Assembly: GCA_015501075.1 (NCBI GenBank)
Contig: JADNYJ010000475.1
Coordinates: forward strand, 1 to 23,898
Source: Gymnopilus junonius
Taxonomy: Eukaryota > Basidiomycota > Agaricomycetes > Agaricales > Galerinaceae
Length of the DNA stretch: 23,898 nucleotides
Reading direction: 5' to 3'
Positions 21,801-23,898 of this stretch are shown here, piece by piece. The translations under genes and the position numbers were made by a program. Within the stretch, counting starts at the first letter, position 1. Each line of letters begins with the position of its first letter. Under the pieces are notes generated by a model. The model saw only the letters and a program-made list of their open reading frames with translations, made no database searches and was not told the origin of the DNA.

Positions 21801-22443
21801 CCTGCAAGAATCTGCTGGTTGAGCATGCGCTGGAGGCAACTGATGATGAGAGATTGACGAGGACTCGATTTTGGACGCTTTGGCCGAGTATGAACGGTAA
21901 GTAAGCATTTTTAAATCATTTGAACAACATGTATTAACCTCAATTTTGCTTCAGCTTTCTTCGTCACCGGCTCAACCCACCTCCTCTGTCAACTTCTCGG
22001 GCGACGGTGCGGCTTATCAAGGTTCCGACACTGCCAGCATACATGACTCTATTGCGGAGTCTGTTTCTCCAGATGACCGAGAAAATGTGGAATATTCAAT
22101 GTGAATTCCAACTCTATAATTACGACCTTCCTCCGCTGACTAAGACTTTACGTTTTCTTAGTGAACTTCAAGAGCACTTTGGATGGGAGCGACCTTCTTC
22201 CGTGTTGGAAGAGGACCGTCCTGACACGCCTACTACGCCTAGGCTCCGGCCTATCCGGAAAGATAGCACGCCACCATCTCTACTTTTCCAGGGACGATGT
22301 CGTCCCCTATCGCAGATGATTCTCTGCCGTCGCCAGTGTCGACCTTTTCGAGCGGCACCTTTGAAACATCTTCCAATTCTCTTCCGTTTTATTCAAAGGA
22401 TGAACTTACGCATGTTCGCACTTTCAAATTTATGAGCGTTTAA
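18844..22443 (+). CDS. disordered-N-terminus SAM-dependent methyltransferase; frame broken in three places
   Basis: Exons 18844-20543, 20601-20714, 20768-20914, 20971-21896, 21955-22100 and 22162-22443, with introns of 53-61 nt. Residues 1-about 565 are Pro/Ser-rich and disordered, with repeated PPP motifs and basic patches (LLKKKKKSK). A class I methyltransferase fold follows. It has motif I VLDLGCGQGYW (about 597-607, SAM-binding glycine loop), VTGYDMVD (acidic end of strand 2), LPFSDESFDLV (strand 4) and EVHRVLMIGGRLELIDD (strand 5). Acidic D/E-rich segments and the C-terminal YSKDELTHVRTF come after. The frame slips by one base at about 21848-21853, 21984-21990 and 22276-22284. With three bases restored, the total is 3,318 nt, 1,105 aa. 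The frames after each slip are clearly coding (SILDALAEYER; SDTASIHDSIAES; SLPFYSKDEL). Substrate is unknown; similar basidiomycete proteins are annotated only as methyltransferases. The ATG at 18844 is the first of the long frame. Confidence 0.85.
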
Positions 22444-23336
22444 GCTTGACAGTGCTCTCTTTGGAACGGCCATTTGATTATTTGCTCGTATCTTTATGGA
22501 ATTTTCCTAGTCGTATTTCCGCACTCTCATTTGGATTCCTATTCCAATTTTAATATAACGTTTTGTTATTCGTTGTACAGGAATTTTTTTCCGTCCCGAT
22601 CCCTACCGCAACCCTTTCACATCCTGTCTTAGTATGTAGTCGGACTACGCTATTGCAGCAATCAGAGCATAGTATCTCATTTGAATTTATGTATATCATC
22701 AACCTGTCATATGGGAATGATCGCAGTGGATTAAATTATCTGTATCTTATCTTTGACAAGCTGAGCTGCCTTCCCCATGGCGTTGAGTAGTGGACATTAC
22801 GTTACATGCTGCCAATCTCGCGAAAAAACTATTCCTTCGACCCAGGGCGAGAAGTTGCTTGTGCCTTGGGGTATCGCTCTGATAAGCTTTCAAGTACACG
22901 ACATATTATCATCGAGGAAATTATACAGTACCAGTTTTCTGATTTGCCGTATCGTAATAGATCGTGATAGATTCTGTAGGCTCAGCTAAGCAAGAAATTC
23001 CCACCCACGTGAAACGTGAGTGGGGCTTATACCAAGGTAGGGGTTTTACCAGGGCAATGTAAAGTTTAGGGCTTTTTCAATTTATGACGCTCCATCCCTT
23101 CAACAGAATTATTTACTTTATAGAGAAGAGTTTTAGTAAAATCATTTCTGAGTCGAACTATCATTTTTTCCGATTTTATAGTGAGGTTTGTGTTTTGATA
23201 ATGACGAAATGAAAAGTAGTGGTGAGATTGTTTCATCTTTGTAGTCTCTTTCGCTTTGATCACCGGCGTCACAAAGACGTCACACGCGGCTCTCTCTCGC
23301 TTTTACCACCACCGCGCCTTCAACAGTTGCCTCAAC
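22444..23336. other. intergenic region with a hairpin
   Basis: No supported gene. It holds the 3' UTR of the methyltransferase gene and, near its middle, a hairpin at 23000-23024. Short ORFs on both strands have no recognisable motif. Confidence 0.5.
23000..23024. repeat. 11-bp inverted repeat with three-base loop
   Basis: CCCACCCACGT, loop GAA, then ACGTGAGTGGG. The arms pair at ten of eleven positions. It could be a transcription-factor site pair (two ACGT cores), a terminator-like hairpin or the remains of a small inverted-repeat element. Confidence 0.8.
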
Positions 23337-23510
23337 ATGCCCCCGGGTCAGCAAATCCATGAGGATAAACTCCAGAAGTCTGTTCAGGCCCTCAAGCGTC
23401 TCGACTGGCAATCCACCAACAAATTTATCGAGAAGTACTACGATGATAATATGTCTGAATATCTGACAGGTGACATCTTCCAGAACTTCCAGCGGGACTT
23501 TCTGACCTAA
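23337..23510 (+). CDS. small ORF, 57 aa, possibly a truncated N-terminus
   Basis: An ATG (AACATGCC context) preceded by a CT-rich leader opens a frame of 57 codons, charged and helical (QALKRLDWQSTNKFIEKYYD), ending in TAA at 23508-23510. Composition and the pyrimidine-rich leader look genuine. The form resembles the start of larger Agaricomycete repeat-family proteins, so this may be the stub of a longer, broken gene. There is a GT inside (CAGGTGACATC) that could be a donor, but no convincing next exon appears before the window ends. Function unknown. Confidence 0.35.
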   Translation: MPPGQQIHEDKLQKSVQALKRLDWQSTNKFIEKYYDDNMSEYLTGDIFQNFQRDFLT

Positions 23511-23873
23511 GCGTGGCCAGGGTGTGAGTTCCGTGGCAGGTGGATTGGCCGCAGAGGTGCAGCTGGTGTTACGCACAACCTTGCATTTTCGAGGTGTATT
23601 ATATACATTAAGGGGAAGGTGGTGGGCCATAGAATACTTGAAGAGAGTGGACTTGAATAATTAGTTTGAGAGGTAGCGTAGGGGCTTTCTATACCATTTT
23701 TCATGGCATCAGAGGCTAGGTTGTAATATATTTCAGAATTTCTCCTTTTTCTGTCATGCTCTGAGTCCGGTAACTAAAACTTTTGTAGACTTGAATTTCA
23801 AAGACTACAAATCAAATGTAATGGCCGTGATTGATCGCATTGCCCTGCCACATGGCCTACTTTCACACAAGAC

Positions 23874-23890
23874 CGTCCACTGTGTGGACG
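23874..23890. repeat. 7-bp inverted repeat at the right edge
   Basis: CGTCCAC, loop TGT, GTGGACG, with weaker complementarity continuing outwards (ACAAGAC against GTGTTTTGG). It may be the centre of a longer inverted repeat cut by the window edge. Confidence 0.6.
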
Positions 23891-23898
23891 TGTTTTGG

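Overview
This looks like nuclear DNA from a filamentous basidiomycete, most likely an Agaricomycete. The intact genes are split by many short GT-AG introns (mostly 47-76 nt). The proteins are also typical of that group: an AMT/MEP ammonium transporter, a methyltransferase with a long disordered N-terminus, and a very long Gln/Pro/Ser-rich nuclear protein. I cannot name the species. There are no rRNA genes, credible tRNAs, CRISPR arrays or complete transposons.

Layout from left to right. A possible exon of a gene leaving the left edge lies at 47-170 (-). A five-exon orphan gene of 380 aa runs 2722-1267 (-). It faces, across a roughly 0.7 kb divergent promoter region, a three-exon gene at 3458-4380 (+). 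That gene encodes a minimal nucleotidyltransferase (MNT/MntA-like) joined to a helical C-terminal region that could be HEPN/HepT-like. A decayed minus-strand gene with good introns but broken frames is at about 4555-5520. About 1.5 kb of promoter and leader DNA follows. Then comes a giant gene at 7069-13825 (+, about 2,143 aa if the frame jumps are repaired) with an AT-hook, a nuclear localisation signal, homopeptide tracts and acidic repeats. Convergent with it is the 11-exon ammonium transporter at 16460-14359 (-), with a cluster of GATA sites in its promoter. Roughly 2 kb without a convincing gene precedes a disordered-N/methyltransferase gene at 18844-22443 (+). A small 57-aa ORF lies at 23337-23510.

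The strongest pattern in the window is shared by two genes. Wherever the reading frame jumps without a usable intron (five places in the giant gene, three in the methyltransferase gene), the jump is in the same direction, as if one base were missing. A ninth site, a lost splice acceptor at 13522, is also repaired by one added base. With these bases restored, both genes come out an exact multiple of three. I read this as systematic single-base deletions, probably consensus errors, though decay or a biological cause is not excluded. The orphan gene, the nucleotidyltransferase and the transporter need no such repair.

The genes do not form an obvious pathway or cluster. The best candidate for something poorly described is the eukaryotic MNT plus possible HEPN protein, whose prokaryotic relatives act as a toxin-antitoxin pair.
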